A DNA stretch of 64,000 nucleotides from Cyclobacterium amurskyense (GCF_001050135.1 NZ_CP012040.1:434001-498000), one strand, 5' to 3'. Shown: positions 25,414-35,162, counted from the first letter of the stretch. Notes: generated from the sequence alone by a model not told the origin. A program made the numbers and translations.

Positions 25414-27855
25414 ATGAAGTTTGATTTTAAAGCAGACGTATTGCCCCACTTTTTAGCGATTTCTTCCTTTTATCTGATCGTAGTTCTTTATTTCTCCCCG
25501 ATTGTATTTGATGGGAAAATGATGTTCCAGACAGATATACTTCAATGGGAGGGCTCTGCCAAGGAGCTTTTAGAACACCGAGAAAACACTGGGGAAGAAG
25601 CCCTATGGACAAACCGAATGTTTGGCGGAATGCCTGCTTACCTAATTCACCTTGATCCTAAAGGAGACATTACCAATTTCCTAATTAAGGTGTTTACTTT
25701 CGGTTTACCCCATCCGATTAGCGCTTTGTTTTTTGGAATGGTTTCCATGTACATCCTACTACTAAGTTTTAAGGTTCGTCCTGTCATCGCGTTGATAGGA
25801 GCATGGGCCTTTTCATTCAATACCTTTAATTTTCTCAGCCTGGAAGCTGGTCACAACGCTAAAATTTGGGCTGTATGTATCATTCCGCTAATTCTTGCAG
25901 GTGTCCACATGGCCTTTAATAATAAGAAGTTACTTGGCCTGGTTATCACCGCTTTAGCAGTACTATTGCAATTAAAATTCAATCATCTTCAGATCACTTA
26001 TTACACGCTTTTATTGGTAATTGTTTATGGCATTGGTCAATTGGTGCATGCTTATCGTAAACAACAATTACCCGCCTTCGCTAAAACTACCGGCATGTTG
26101 CTATTAGCTGCTATGCTTGGTGTAATTGGGCATTCAGCCAGGTTGAGTGCTGTATTAGAATATGGAGCCTATTCTATTCGGGGTGAACGTAACCTTCCTG
26201 CTTTCAATCAAAATGATTCAGGTCTAGACAAGGAGTACGCTTTCAATTGGTCAAGTGGAAAGCTTGAGACATTCACTTTGCTTATTCCCAATTATTTTGG
26301 AGGTGCTACTCAAGAAGCCGTTCCTAAAAATTCAGCTTCTGAAAAAGCGCTTCGTGCCAATGGAATTGACAATGCACAGGTCAACCAATTTATTAAAGGT
26401 GCGCCTACCTATTGGGGGGACCAACCGTTCACTGGTGGTCCCATGTATGGTGGCTCGATCATGATTTTCCTTTTTGTATTAGGTATACTCTTTGCTCCCG
26501 CCTCATATAGAAATACTTTTTTGGCAATGACCGTATTGACTCTATTGCTTTCTTGGGGAAAAAATCTTGCTTGGTTTAACTATACGCTATTCGACTATTT
26601 ACCAGGATACAATAAATTCAGGGCCGTCTCTATGGCCTTGGGCATGACCCTTTTCGTAATCCCTCTATTTGGTGCCATCGGCCTTGAGAACGTAATGCGA
26701 AAAATTAAAGAAAAGGAAACAAAAAAGACTTTCTTTATAGGTACAGTTATCACATTAGGCTTGATTTTGCTAGGCATTGTCTTCGCTTCAATGATGGGTT
26801 ACCAGTCTTCAATGCCGAATTCAGGATACCCTGACTGGCTAATGACGGCACTTAAATCCGACAGAAAAAGCATGCTAATGTCTGACGCATTAAGGTCTGC
26901 TATTTTCATTACTATTTCGGCAGCATTCATAGGTTTGGTATTGTTTAATAAATTAAAGATTACTTATTCAGTTTTAGGGATTGGCGCAATGGTTCTAATC
27001 GACCTTTGGGGAGTCAACAGCCGTTATTTGGACAAGGATAGCTTTACTAATGATCCTAGCGAACAACATTTTGCAGCAACTCCTGCTGACAATAAAATAA
27101 GTGCTGATAAAGACTATTTCAGGGTTTTAAACATTCAAAACCCTTTTAATGATGCCCGGACCAGTTATCGTTTCAACAGCATAGGCGGTTATCATGGAGC
27201 CAAAATGAGCCGGTACAACGATTTGATAGACCGTATACTTGGTTCAGAAATCAATGGCTTTGTTCAAAAAGCACAGGAAGGAAACTTTGATTATAAAGGC
27301 ATTCAGGCTTTGAACATGCTGAATACCAAATACCTCATGGCGGGCAGAGCTGAAAATGCTGTTTTCCTAAACCCTGAAGCCAATGGTCCTGCTTGGTTTC
27401 CGGAAAGTATTGAAGGTACAAAGACAAATGAAGAGGAGATCGAGGCTTTGGCAAAAATAAACACCAAGGTGACGGCCACCTACAATGCACAAGACAACGG
27501 AAATCAAAGCATAAATACTGGAAAAGGAAGCATTAAATTGAAAAGCTACTCACCTGATGTTTTGGCCTACACTGCCTCTGTTGAAAAATCAGGTTTGGTG
27601 GTTTTTTCTGAAATTTACTACCCAAAAGGCTGGAAAGCATTTATTGACGGTCAAGAAACACCAATTTTACGTGTAAATTACTTATTAAGAGGACTTGTAC
27701 TTCCTGAAGGTGAGCACATGGTGGAGATGCGCTTTGAACCAACATCTTATTATCAATGGGAGTACATTTCAATATTCGCTCAATACCTTGTAGTCCTTTC
27801 TTTAATATTTGTTGTTTTCATAAATTTGAAAACCAAACAAGAACCGACAGTATAA
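25414..27855 (+). CDS. YfhO-like polytopic membrane protein
   Basis: An 813-aa protein with a dozen or so membrane helices in the first ~550 residues and a soluble C-terminal region. WTNRMFGGMPAYLI near residue 68 and the C-terminal FSEIYYPKGWKAFIDGQETP followed by GLVLPEGEHMVEMRFEP are characteristic of the Bacteroidota YfhO group (GT-C related). In Gram-positive bacteria YfhO glycosylates lipoteichoic acid; here a role in lipid-linked sugar transfer on the outer face of the inner membrane is inferred. It is the first gene of a plus-strand glycan group, 2 bp before a methyltransferase gene. Confidence 0.85.
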   Translation: MKFDFKADVLPHFLAISSFYLIVVLYFSPIVFDGKMMFQTDILQWEGSAKELLEHRENTGEEALWTNRMFGGMPAYLIHLDPKGDITNFLIKVFTFGLPHPISALFFGMVSMYILLLSFKVRPVIALIGAWAFSFNTFNFLSLEAGHNAKIWAVCIIPLILAGVHMAFNNKKLLGLVITALAVLLQLKFNHLQITYYTLLLVIVYGIGQLVHAYRKQQLPAFAKTTGMLLLAAMLGVIGHSARLSAVLEYGAYSIRGERNLPAFNQNDSGLDKEYAFNWSSGKLETFTLLIPNYFGGATQEAVPKNSASEKALRANGIDNAQVNQFIKGAPTYWGDQPFTGGPMYGGSIMIFLFVLGILFAPASYRNTFLAMTVLTLLLSWGKNLAWFNYTLFDYLPGYNKFRAVSMALGMTLFVIPLFGAIGLENVMRKIKEKETKKTFFIGTVITLGLILLGIVFASMMGYQSSMPNSGYPDWLMTALKSDRKSMLMSDALRSAIFITISAAFIGLVLFNKLKITYSVLGIGAMVLIDLWGVNSRYLDKDSFTNDPSEQHFAATPADNKISADKDYFRVLNIQNPFNDARTSYRFNSIGGYHGAKMSRYNDLIDRILGSEINGFVQKAQEGNFDYKGIQALNMLNTKYLMAGRAENAVFLNPEANGPAWFPESIEGTKTNEEEIEALAKINTKVTATYNAQDNGNQSINTGKGSIKLKSYSPDVLAYTASVEKSGLVVFSEIYYPKGWKAFIDGQETPILRVNYLLRGLVLPEGEHMVEMRFEPTSYYQWEYISIFAQYLVVLSLIFVVFINLKTKQEPTV

Positions 27856-27857
27856 AA

Positions 27858-28571
27858 ATGACAAAAGACGTTGCCCAATTCTACGACCAATTTGCCAATC
27901 AGCAAATTAAAACCGGTGTTAACTCAAGACACCTTAGCATTATTTCAAAATTGAAAAATGCCGGTTTAAAATCACACCATAAGGTATTGGAGGTCGGTTG
28001 CGGAATTGGAACCGTTAGTCAGCTAATTGCTAGAAACACACCTAAAGGAGAGGTACTGGCGGTAGACATTAGCCCTGAAAGTATTGCACAGGCAAAAATA
28101 ATTTGGAATGGTTTGGGCAACCTCCAATTTGAAGTTTCTGACATGAAAAACTTTCATAAGAAAGATACTTTGTTTGATGCCGTAGTTTTCCCTGATGTAT
28201 TAGAGCACATACCAGTAGAGGACCACTTTGCTTTATTTGAGACCATCAAAAAACACAGTCACTCAGAGACTTTCATCTTTATTCATATTCCTTCCCCTAG
28301 ATTTCTTGAATGGATGATCGCCAATGAACCAGAAAAACTACAGGTAATTGATCAACCATTAGATACTGGAGAACTCGTTAGCAAATTGTCTGCAAATGAT
28401 TTTTACCTTGATAAAATGAACACCTATAGCCTTTTTTACAAGGAGAAAGATTACCAATATTTCGTATTTAAAAAGAAACAAGCCATACAAAGCACCAACC
28501 ATAGAGACAAATGGACTATTTTAAAGGAAAGGTTATTGATCAAATTAAAACAAAAATTACCTGCTTTTTGA
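27858..28571 (+). CDS. Class I SAM-dependent methyltransferase
   Basis: The ATG at 27858, 2 bp after the YfhO stop, gives 237 aa (MTKDVAQFYDQFANQQIKTG); a longer frame from 27756 would overlap YfhO by 100 bp and is not chosen. Motif I is VLEVGCGIGTVSQLIAR, followed by VLAVDISPESIAQAK (acidic end of beta-2) and FDAVVFPDVLEHIPVEDHF (motif post-I). Of the Methyltransf_11/23 type. Context suggests methylation of a sugar or lipid in surface-glycan synthesis; the substrate is not determined. Confidence 0.85.
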   Translation: MTKDVAQFYDQFANQQIKTGVNSRHLSIISKLKNAGLKSHHKVLEVGCGIGTVSQLIARNTPKGEVLAVDISPESIAQAKIIWNGLGNLQFEVSDMKNFHKKDTLFDAVVFPDVLEHIPVEDHFALFETIKKHSHSETFIFIHIPSPRFLEWMIANEPEKLQVIDQPLDTGELVSKLSANDFYLDKMNTYSLFYKEKDYQYFVFKKKQAIQSTNHRDKWTILKERLLIKLKQKLPAF

Positions 28572-28589
28572 ACTTCAATTGAACAATAA

Positions 28590-29618
28590 ATGATCCTCTA
28601 TATCTCTCCCATTCCTACCGCTTTTATCCAAAGGGATATAGAAATGCTAAGCCCTACATTTCGAATTGTTCACCTCAATTTCACTACGAATCCCTATTTA
28701 TTACCTTTTTTTTTCGTGTATCAATTAATGCAGCTAATGTTGTTGCTTCCGTTCACAAGCAAATACCTTTGTTTTTTTGCCGGATACCACACTATTATAC
28801 CTGTTTTTCTTGGAAAACTATTTGCCAAAGAAGTAATCATTGAATGTGGAGGAACAGACGCCATGCATTTACCAAAAATAGATTATGGCAACTACAGAAA
28901 AAAATGGCTTAAAAAAGCAACTGTATACAGTTTCAAAAACTGTTCACTCATACTTCCGGTATCCCATTCTTTAGTAAAATCAACATATACCTATGATACA
29001 GATTCGCCAAAACATCAGGGTTTGCTACACTTGATCCCTGACTTAAAGACAAAAATACAGGTGGTTTATAATGGCTTTGATGACCAGTTTTGGACCGATG
29101 ACCATAGAGCAAAATCACCTTTCTCCTTTGTTACAGTGGCTACAGGGATTTCAAAAGAAAATCGAGCCATGGTTAAGGGTATTGATCTGGTACTTGAAAT
29201 GGCAAAAGCATTCCCAGACCATTCATTTACGATTATTGGAGACAAGGATTTCAAAACACTTCTTCCAAATGTCATCATAATGCCCCCTCTTGATCAAAAA
29301 GAAATTAGACAAGTATACCAACGCAGCCAGTTTTATTTACAACTTTCCTATTCTGAGGGTTTCCCCAATGCCCTAGCTGAGGCAATGTTGTGTGGATGCA
29401 TTCCGATTGGAAGTAATGTAGGCGAAATCGCTAAAATCATTGGTGATACAGGTTTTATTTTACCTTATAAAAATGTTGAACTCTTATTTGATTTGGTCTC
29501 TAAATTAGAAAATGAAGACTTAAAAACCTTACGGGTAAACGCCTCACTAAGGATAAAGGAAAATTTCAATTATGCCCAGAGAAAAGAAAAACTAATTGCA
29601 GTTTTAACACCTGATTAA
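28590..29618 (+). CDS. Glycosyltransferase family 4
   Basis: A 342-aa GT-B enzyme. The C-terminal nucleotide-sugar domain shows VVYNGFDDQFW, FVTVATGISKENRAMVKGID and the retaining E-x7-E block YSEGFPNALAEAMLCGCIPI, then SNVGEIAKIIGDTGFIL. The N-terminal acceptor domain is short and includes hydrophobic stretches (LLPFFFVYQLMQLMLLLPF), pointing to attachment to the inner face of the membrane. It sits 18 bp after the methyltransferase gene. Donor and acceptor are unknown. Confidence 0.86.
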   Translation: MILYISPIPTAFIQRDIEMLSPTFRIVHLNFTTNPYLLPFFFVYQLMQLMLLLPFTSKYLCFFAGYHTIIPVFLGKLFAKEVIIECGGTDAMHLPKIDYGNYRKKWLKKATVYSFKNCSLILPVSHSLVKSTYTYDTDSPKHQGLLHLIPDLKTKIQVVYNGFDDQFWTDDHRAKSPFSFVTVATGISKENRAMVKGIDLVLEMAKAFPDHSFTIIGDKDFKTLLPNVIIMPPLDQKEIRQVYQRSQFYLQLSYSEGFPNALAEAMLCGCIPIGSNVGEIAKIIGDTGFILPYKNVELLFDLVSKLENEDLKTLRVNASLRIKENFNYAQRKEKLIAVLTPD

Positions 29619-29672
29619 GAAAAATAATCTCCAACTTTGAATAAAATATTAAAGTATTAATGTCGACTTTTA

Positions 29673-31163
29673 ATGGCAGGTGTTAAGCAAAGTGTATTAA
29701 CAACCATATTTTCCTATGTGGGAGTAATCGTAGGGTATGTTAACCTTCTATGGCTGTTCCCTTACGTACTTAGCCCAACACAAATCGGTTTATTTAAGAC
29801 CGTTCAGGACATAGCTTTGCTTTTGGTACCCTTTGCCCAACTGGGTATCGGACATGGCATTACCCGCTTCTTCCCAAGGTTAAGAGGCAAAGAATTTGCT
29901 TTCTTTAGCTTTAGCCTGATCATCGCTACTGTAGGCTTTTTTATGGTAGCCTCATTGTTTTTTGTTTTTAAAACCCCAATCATTAACGCATTTGCAGAGA
30001 AAGCACCTGAGGTTAACAACTTCCTTATTGTTGCCCTATTGATTACCTTCTTCTCTCTATTCAATTCGCTTCTGGAGGCATTTTGTAGGTCATTTTTAAA
30101 GATTGCCATACCTTCTTTAATTCGGGATGTGTTTCTAAGAGTTTTTATGGCAATGTTGGTAATAGGATATTACTTTTCTTTTTACTCCTTTGACTTTATG
30201 ATTTGGGGCATGGGGGCTGTGTACATGCTAGCCATGATTTCTATCATGTTATACATGAAAAGGGAGAAAATATTTAAAATTGATTTTAATTGGAAGAGAA
30301 TTACCCTCCCCATTAAGAAGGAGTTTTTGCAATACAGCTTGATCACCCTCCTAGGCACAGCCGGGGCACTTCTGATCATGAAGATTGACAGCATCATGGT
30401 GAGTTCAATGATAGGCTTAGATGCCAATGCAATTTACACCATAGGCTTTTCTATAGCTGTGGTAATAGAAATGCCGAGGCGGGCAATTTCACAGGTAGCC
30501 ATGCCGGTTATCTCCGAGATGTTTGCGAAAAATCAATTGACTGGAATAAATGCACTCTATAAAAAAATAGCTATCAACCAGCTGTTAATTTGTTTGTTGA
30601 TTTTTTTAATGATCTGGATCAATATTGAGAGTCTCTACCACTTTGTGCCAAACAGAAGTATTTATGAGCAAGGCAAATGGGTAGTATTATTGATCGGTTT
30701 AGGCAAATTAACAGATGTGATCTTCTCGGTTAATGGCGAAATAATCGTCTTCTCCAAATTCTACACCTTTAACATCACCGCTACTCTTTTCATGAGTGTA
30801 GCAGTAATTGTATTTAACTTGGTATTGATTCCTCATTACGGGATTGAAGGTGCTGCTTTGGCTTCCTTAATCGCCATGTTTTTTTACAACTTTGTCAAAT
30901 TTGTTTTCATAAAAATAAAGCTAGGTTTCAACTCCTTTACACCTAATGTCTTTTTAATTCTCTTGGCTGGGATATTGAGCTGGGCAGTTTCGTATTACTT
31001 GATCCCAACTTTTGAGGCTGTTATCCTTGATATTCTGATTAGAAGTGGAATTGTTACCGCTGTTTATCTACTGCTGTTACACATATTAAAGGCCGCACCT
31101 GAAACGGAAACAATGGTTTTACAAAAAATCAAACAGCTGTTGTCTATGCTTAGTAAACACTAA
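29673..31163 (+). CDS. Polysaccharide/lipid-linked sugar flippase (Wzx/MATE-like)
   Basis: A 496-aa protein with about 14 membrane helices. The start MAGVKQSVLTTIFSYVGVIV, then YVLSPTQIGLFKTVQD and GIGHGITRFFPRL, is typical of the polysaccharide-biosynthesis (MOP superfamily) flippases; the interior MKIDSIMVSSMIGL is also typical. It would flip undecaprenyl-linked glycans across the inner membrane. Last gene of the YfhO, methyltransferase, GT4 run. It faces a convergent GT4 gene 65 bp away with no visible terminator between. Confidence 0.85.
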   Translation: MAGVKQSVLTTIFSYVGVIVGYVNLLWLFPYVLSPTQIGLFKTVQDIALLLVPFAQLGIGHGITRFFPRLRGKEFAFFSFSLIIATVGFFMVASLFFVFKTPIINAFAEKAPEVNNFLIVALLITFFSLFNSLLEAFCRSFLKIAIPSLIRDVFLRVFMAMLVIGYYFSFYSFDFMIWGMGAVYMLAMISIMLYMKREKIFKIDFNWKRITLPIKKEFLQYSLITLLGTAGALLIMKIDSIMVSSMIGLDANAIYTIGFSIAVVIEMPRRAISQVAMPVISEMFAKNQLTGINALYKKIAINQLLICLLIFLMIWINIESLYHFVPNRSIYEQGKWVVLLIGLGKLTDVIFSVNGEIIVFSKFYTFNITATLFMSVAVIVFNLVLIPHYGIEGAALASLIAMFFYNFVKFVFIKIKLGFNSFTPNVFLILLAGILSWAVSYYLIPTFEAVILDILIRSGIVTAVYLLLLHILKAAPETETMVLQKIKQLLSMLSKH

Positions 31164-31228
31164 GTATCCAGCCTGGGCATAAAACTTCACATAGAATTCA
31201 ATGTCATGGTACTGAAAACCTTCGACAA

Positions 31229-32515
31229 CTACGTCTTTGCAATGCCTTCAAGTAATAGCGCCAATTGCTGTGTAATGTTTTTTCTGCTGTAATTTTGAAT
31301 GTCGGACTTAGTCCATCCTTGATTTTCCCCTTTGGCAAAACCACGAAGGAACTGAACCAAACCTTCTTCATCTTGATGAGCGAAAACTTTACCTGCCCCC
31401 GATGAATTAATAATAGAAGCGGAATCCCCTTTCGGATCTCCCAAAGCCAATATTTCCCGACCCGTTGCCATGTATTCAAATAGTTTACCGGGAATATTTC
31501 CTTTGGCATTTTTGGTATTGGTAAGGATCAGAAGCAATAGCTGGGCTTTTTCATAAAAGGAGAACACTGTTTTATGAGATACATAACCCGGCAATGCAAT
31601 ATGGGCTTTGAACCAACTGTCTTGAGCTACCAAGGTTTTAATGCTCTCATTCACCCTCCCTACAAAAGTTAGCCTGACCTTGCCTGTGCTCTCTCCAAAA
31701 ACCGTTTTAAGCGCCCTTAGAAACGGAAAAGGGTCTCTTATTCCATCAATCACTCCCGAATATACGATTTCTAAAACAGACGATTGACTGGCTGGTTTAG
31801 AAAGGGTTTCAGGTATATCCGCAGTATCAAAACCATTCAGGATTACCTTTACATTTTTAGCCCCTATCCCCTGCATTTCATTTTTAAATGTAGGTGAAAT
31901 GGTTACCAGGCTATCGGCCTCTTCAAATACGCTAGACTCAAGCTTTTGATGTTTCTTTCTGGCAAATTGACTTAGCTTAAGCGTGTCCAAAAACTCCCAA
32001 TTGGACCATGGATCTCGAAAATCTGCAAGCCATGGAATTCCTGTTTTTCTTTTTAGGTTTCTACCTATCAAGTGCATACTGTGAGGAGGCCCAGTAGTGA
32101 TGATCGCTTCAAAATTATTTTGCTCGCAAATACTAGCTAAAAAACTAACCGAAGGTTTCACCCAAAATAATCTAGGGTCAGGAATAAGGAGGTTTCCCCT
32201 GAGCCAGACGGCCAACTGATCGAGCATTCCCGGATCTTTGTACTCAAGAATGCTGGCAGTATCCTTTGGTTGCTGTTTTTTAAGTGTTCTAAACAACTGA
32301 TAAGGCTCCCAAATAGGAAACTTCAATACCTCTGTATGTTTGTCCACTTCTTTCTCCAGAGAAGGGTCTTGTAATGCAAAATCAGGATTTTCGGGCGTGA
32401 AAATTACGGGTTGCCAGCCAAATTCAGGTAGGTATTTGGAAAATTTCAGCCAGCGTTGAACGCCTGACCCGGCACTTGGCGGCCAGTAATAAGTAATGAT
32501 CAGGACCCTTTTCAT
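31229..32515 (-). CDS. Glycosyltransferase family 4
   Basis: A 428-aa GT-B protein. Its N-terminus VLIITYYWPPSAGSGVQRWL is the standard start of a large Bacteroidota GT4 group; IITTGPPHSMHLIG and WLADFRDPWSNW follow. The C-terminal domain contains VVYSGVIDGIRDP-like text (LEIVYSGVIDG) and PGKLFEYMATGREILALG. It probably works in the same surface-glycan pathway as the convergent genes. Its ATG lies 5 bp beyond the U-run of the icd terminator, so its expression is either read-through or from a promoter inside the icd end. Confidence 0.87.
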   Translation of the reverse strand: MKRVLIITYYWPPSAGSGVQRWLKFSKYLPEFGWQPVIFTPENPDFALQDPSLEKEVDKHTEVLKFPIWEPYQLFRTLKKQQPKDTASILEYKDPGMLDQLAVWLRGNLLIPDPRLFWVKPSVSFLASICEQNNFEAIITTGPPHSMHLIGRNLKRKTGIPWLADFRDPWSNWEFLDTLKLSQFARKKHQKLESSVFEEADSLVTISPTFKNEMQGIGAKNVKVILNGFDTADIPETLSKPASQSSVLEIVYSGVIDGIRDPFPFLRALKTVFGESTGKVRLTFVGRVNESIKTLVAQDSWFKAHIALPGYVSHKTVFSFYEKAQLLLLILTNTKNAKGNIPGKLFEYMATGREILALGDPKGDSASIINSSGAGKVFAHQDEEGLVQFLRGFAKGENQGWTKSDIQNYSRKNITQQLALLLEGIAKT

Positions 32516-32520
32516 ACATT

Positions 32521-32555
32521 AAAAAAAATCAAGCAGGAACATTATTTCCTGCTTG
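32521..32555 (-). terminator. Intrinsic terminator of icd
   Basis: Perfect 10-bp stem caagcaggaa (32530-32539) / ttcctgcttg (32546-32555), 6-nt loop, followed on the minus strand by eight T (complement of 32521-32528). It lies 16 bp after the icd stop and 5 bp before the next start codon on the same strand. Confidence 0.87.
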
Positions 32556-32570
32556 AATGACATTATATAT

Positions 32571-34037
32571 TTATTCGCCTTGAGCCAATGAAAAACCTCT
32601 TTCTCCATCGAAAGTATACAAATTCTCTGTCTTGATAAAGTCAAAGCCTAAGTTACCTACCTGATTCAATACCTCTATGATTTGCTCATGGGTAATGGGC
32701 TTATCATCTGCATCAAAAAACCTGACTCTCCAATGATCAGAGCAAAAGGTCTCTTTCATTCCATCAGGATAAACCCTTACCCCTCTATTGGTAATAAGTT
32801 GCATTTTTAATCCGTTGGCATTGACCGACCTAAGCTTGTCTCCCATTTCGTCCGGGTTTCTATTTCCTTCTTTCCAGTCTATAAAAACATCCAAACCTAT
32901 CAATACTTTCTCAGCAGCTTTATGTGGTTTGATCGCAAGGGCTTTTTTTATTTCAGCTTCACTTCGCTCAGCTTTGGCAAAAACCGCTTTTTTCATGCTT
33001 TTAGGTTCCTTACCTAACCTTGCAATTACTGCCTCAGCAAATTCTTTAGTACCCACTCTTTTGGTACTTACTCCATCTTGATAAATATCTCCTGTATGAA
33101 TACCATCCTCAAGTGTAGCCATCCATGCATTACTGATTTTTTGTGCTACTTCAGGTTGTCCTATATGCACGAGCATCATGATCGCACCATTTAACAAACC
33201 AGAAGGATTGGCTATATCCATACCTGCAATATCAGGAGCAGAACCATGAATAGCTTCAAACATGGCCACATCTTCACCAACATTAGCAGAACCACCGAGG
33301 CCTACTGACCCTGTTACCTGAGCTGCCACATCAGAGATAATATCACCATAGAGATTTAGTGTAACAATCACATCAAACATCTCAGGGCTGTCAGCAATTA
33401 ATGCAGTAGCTATGTCTATAATTTTATGATCTGTTTCTATGTCAGGGTATTCTTTAGCAACCTCATTAAACACCTGATGAAAAATGCCATCAGTCATTTT
33501 CATGATATTGTCTTTGGTCATACAAGTGACCTTTTTCCGCTTGTTCATGCGGGCATACTCAAAAGCATACCTGACAATTTTCTCACTACCCGGTCTGGAG
33601 ATCAACTTTAAGCATTGGTATACTTCATCCGTTTGACGGTGTTCAATACCTGCATATAGGTCCTCTTCATTTTCCCTAATAATAACCAAATCAGTTTTAG
33701 GGAAATGAGTATGAATAAATGGCGAATAAGCCTTACAAGGCCGCACATTAGCATAAAGCCCTAATGTCTTTCTTGTGGTCACGTTCAGACTCTTAAAGCC
33801 ACCTCCTTGAGGGGTGGTAATTGGTGATTTTAGAAACACCTTAGTTTTTCTTAAAGAATCCCATGCACTTGGCGCTATCCCCGAACTTATTCCTTTTAAA
33901 TAAACCTGCTCACCGATTTCAATAACATCTGGCTCTATAGCAGCCCCGGCTGCCTCCAGGATTGACAATGTTGCATTCATTATTTCTGGACCAATGCCAT
34001 CTCCAAATGCTACTGTTATTTTCCTTTTTTCCGTCAT
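32571..34037 (-). CDS. icd: NADP-dependent isocitrate dehydrogenase, long C-terminal form
   Basis: A 488-aa beta-decarboxylating dehydrogenase. FGDGIGPEIM (N-terminus), NVRPCKAYSPF, VIIRENEEDLYAGIEH (substrate Arg/Glu region), NLYGDIISDVAAQVTGSVGL and FEAIHGSAPDIAGMDIANPSG (cofactor loop) are all present. A ~140-aa C-terminal extension (VLIGLDVFIDWKEGNRNPD... to the end) is like that of the Thermus and alphaproteobacterial ~490-aa enzymes. It catalyses the oxidative decarboxylation of isocitrate in the TCA cycle. Single gene with own promoter-like box and strong terminator. Confidence 0.92.
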   Translation of the reverse strand: MTEKRKITVAFGDGIGPEIMNATLSILEAAGAAIEPDVIEIGEQVYLKGISSGIAPSAWDSLRKTKVFLKSPITTPQGGGFKSLNVTTRKTLGLYANVRPCKAYSPFIHTHFPKTDLVIIRENEEDLYAGIEHRQTDEVYQCLKLISRPGSEKIVRYAFEYARMNKRKKVTCMTKDNIMKMTDGIFHQVFNEVAKEYPDIETDHKIIDIATALIADSPEMFDVIVTLNLYGDIISDVAAQVTGSVGLGGSANVGEDVAMFEAIHGSAPDIAGMDIANPSGLLNGAIMMLVHIGQPEVAQKISNAWMATLEDGIHTGDIYQDGVSTKRVGTKEFAEAVIARLGKEPKSMKKAVFAKAERSEAEIKKALAIKPHKAAEKVLIGLDVFIDWKEGNRNPDEMGDKLRSVNANGLKMQLITNRGVRVYPDGMKETFCSDHWRVRFFDADDKPITHEQIIEVLNQVGNLGFDFIKTENLYTFDGERGFSLAQGE

Positions 34038-34082
34038 GTGGTAAGTGATTGAAATTTTTGTACCTAATTTTTAGCTTCTATG

Positions 34083-34090
34083 CAAAAATA
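34083..34090 (-). promoter_or_regulatory. Putative -7 box of icd
   Basis: Minus strand TATTTTTG, full TAnnTTTG match, 46 bp before the icd ATG; a TTG lies 15 bp further up, short of the usual spacing. It shares the 328-bp divergent region with the enoyl-CoA hydratase promoter. Confidence 0.4.
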
Positions 34091-34311
34091 GAAAATATTG
34101 ACATACAATCGATTTAACCAGAGAAATAATAGCCGTTTTGACAATAAATGAGGCCTACTTCAATCAGTATCAATTCCTAGACTTTAAAGCTTCAAATTAA
34201 TTAGAAAGCAATAATGATTCTTAAATACCTTTTTCCGTGGTTTAAAATGCAATTTTATAGCTATTTAATGAATTATCACTTTCAGTTGATTTGTGATTTT
34301 TAGCCGAATCT

Positions 34312-34342
34312 TTTGTGATTGATTAGGCACCTCGTATATTTG
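34312..34342 (+). promoter_or_regulatory. Promoter of enoyl-CoA hydratase gene
   Basis: TTTG (34312-34315), 19-bp spacer, TATATTTG (34335-34342): both elements and the spacing match the Bacteroidota sigma-A consensus. The ATG is 23 bp downstream. Confidence 0.68.
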
Positions 34343-34365
34343 GGCCTTAACATTGAAGAATTGGA

Positions 34366-35151
34366 ATGGCTGAACAAAAAAATATTCTTTCAGAGACTAA
34401 AGACGGAATACTTTATCTTACCATCAGCAGAGAGTCCAAGCTCAATGCCTTAAACTTCAGCACATTGGAAGAGTTGAAAAACATTTTCAACGAAGTGAAT
34501 GATAACAAATCGATAAGAGGTGTAATCATCACAGGTGCGGGTGAAAAGGCCTTTGTCGCTGGTGCTGACATCAATGAAATTTCAGAGCTTAACGAACTCA
34601 ATGCTAGAAAGTTTGCTGAATTTGGTCAGGAAGTTTTTGATAACATTGAATCTTGTCATAAACCTGTAATCGCAGTAGTAAATGGCTATGCTTTGGGGGG
34701 CGGATGTGAATTGGCCATTGCCTGCCACATGAGAATCGCTACTTCAAATGCTAAATTTGGACAACCAGAAGTAAATTTGGGGATAATCCCTGGCTACGGA
34801 GGAACACAGCGGCTTACCAACCTTATAGGCCGTACAAAAGCCACAGAAATTCTGATGACTGGAGACATGCTTGATGTCAATGATGCTAAATCCCTTGGGC
34901 TACTCAATCATGTAGAAGCTTCCAAAGAGGATGCAATGGCTAAAGCAGAAGAGATTTTAAGAAAGATAATGAGCAAAGCACCATTGTCTATAGGTATGAT
35001 AGTAGACTGTGTCAATGCTGTTTTTGCAAGTGACGAAAATGGGTATCAAATCGAAGCCAATAGTTTTGCGCGTTGCGTCAAATCCGAAGATTATAGAGAA
35101 GGAACCAAAGCCTTTCTAGAAAAAAGGAAACCTAATTTCAAAGGGGAGTAG
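34366..35151 (+). CDS. Enoyl-CoA hydratase/isomerase family protein
   Basis: A 261-aa crotonase-fold enzyme. Oxyanion-hole segments EKAFVAGADINEI and NGYALGGGCELAIACH are intact. Both catalytic glutamates of a true hydratase appear present: in GGGCELA and in FGQPEVNLGIIPGYGGTQRL. This favours syn-hydration of trans-2-enoyl-CoA, as in beta-oxidation or a 3-hydroxyacyl-CoA pathway. It has its own good promoter and its stop codon lies inside the hairpin of a terminator. Confidence 0.9.
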   Translation: MAEQKNILSETKDGILYLTISRESKLNALNFSTLEELKNIFNEVNDNKSIRGVIITGAGEKAFVAGADINEISELNELNARKFAEFGQEVFDNIESCHKPVIAVVNGYALGGGCELAIACHMRIATSNAKFGQPEVNLGIIPGYGGTQRLTNLIGRTKATEILMTGDMLDVNDAKSLGLLNHVEASKEDAMAKAEEILRKIMSKAPLSIGMIVDCVNAVFASDENGYQIEANSFARCVKSEDYREGTKAFLEKRKPNFKGE

Positions 35152-35162
35152 TCCCCTTTTTT
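35141..35162 (+). terminator. Terminator overlapping the stop of enoyl-CoA hydratase gene
   Basis: Stem aagggga (35141-35147) / tcccctt (35152-35158), loop gtag, T-run to 35162. The TAG stop (35149-35151) is in the loop and the next gene's ATG (35163) starts at the first base after the T-run. Confidence 0.75.
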
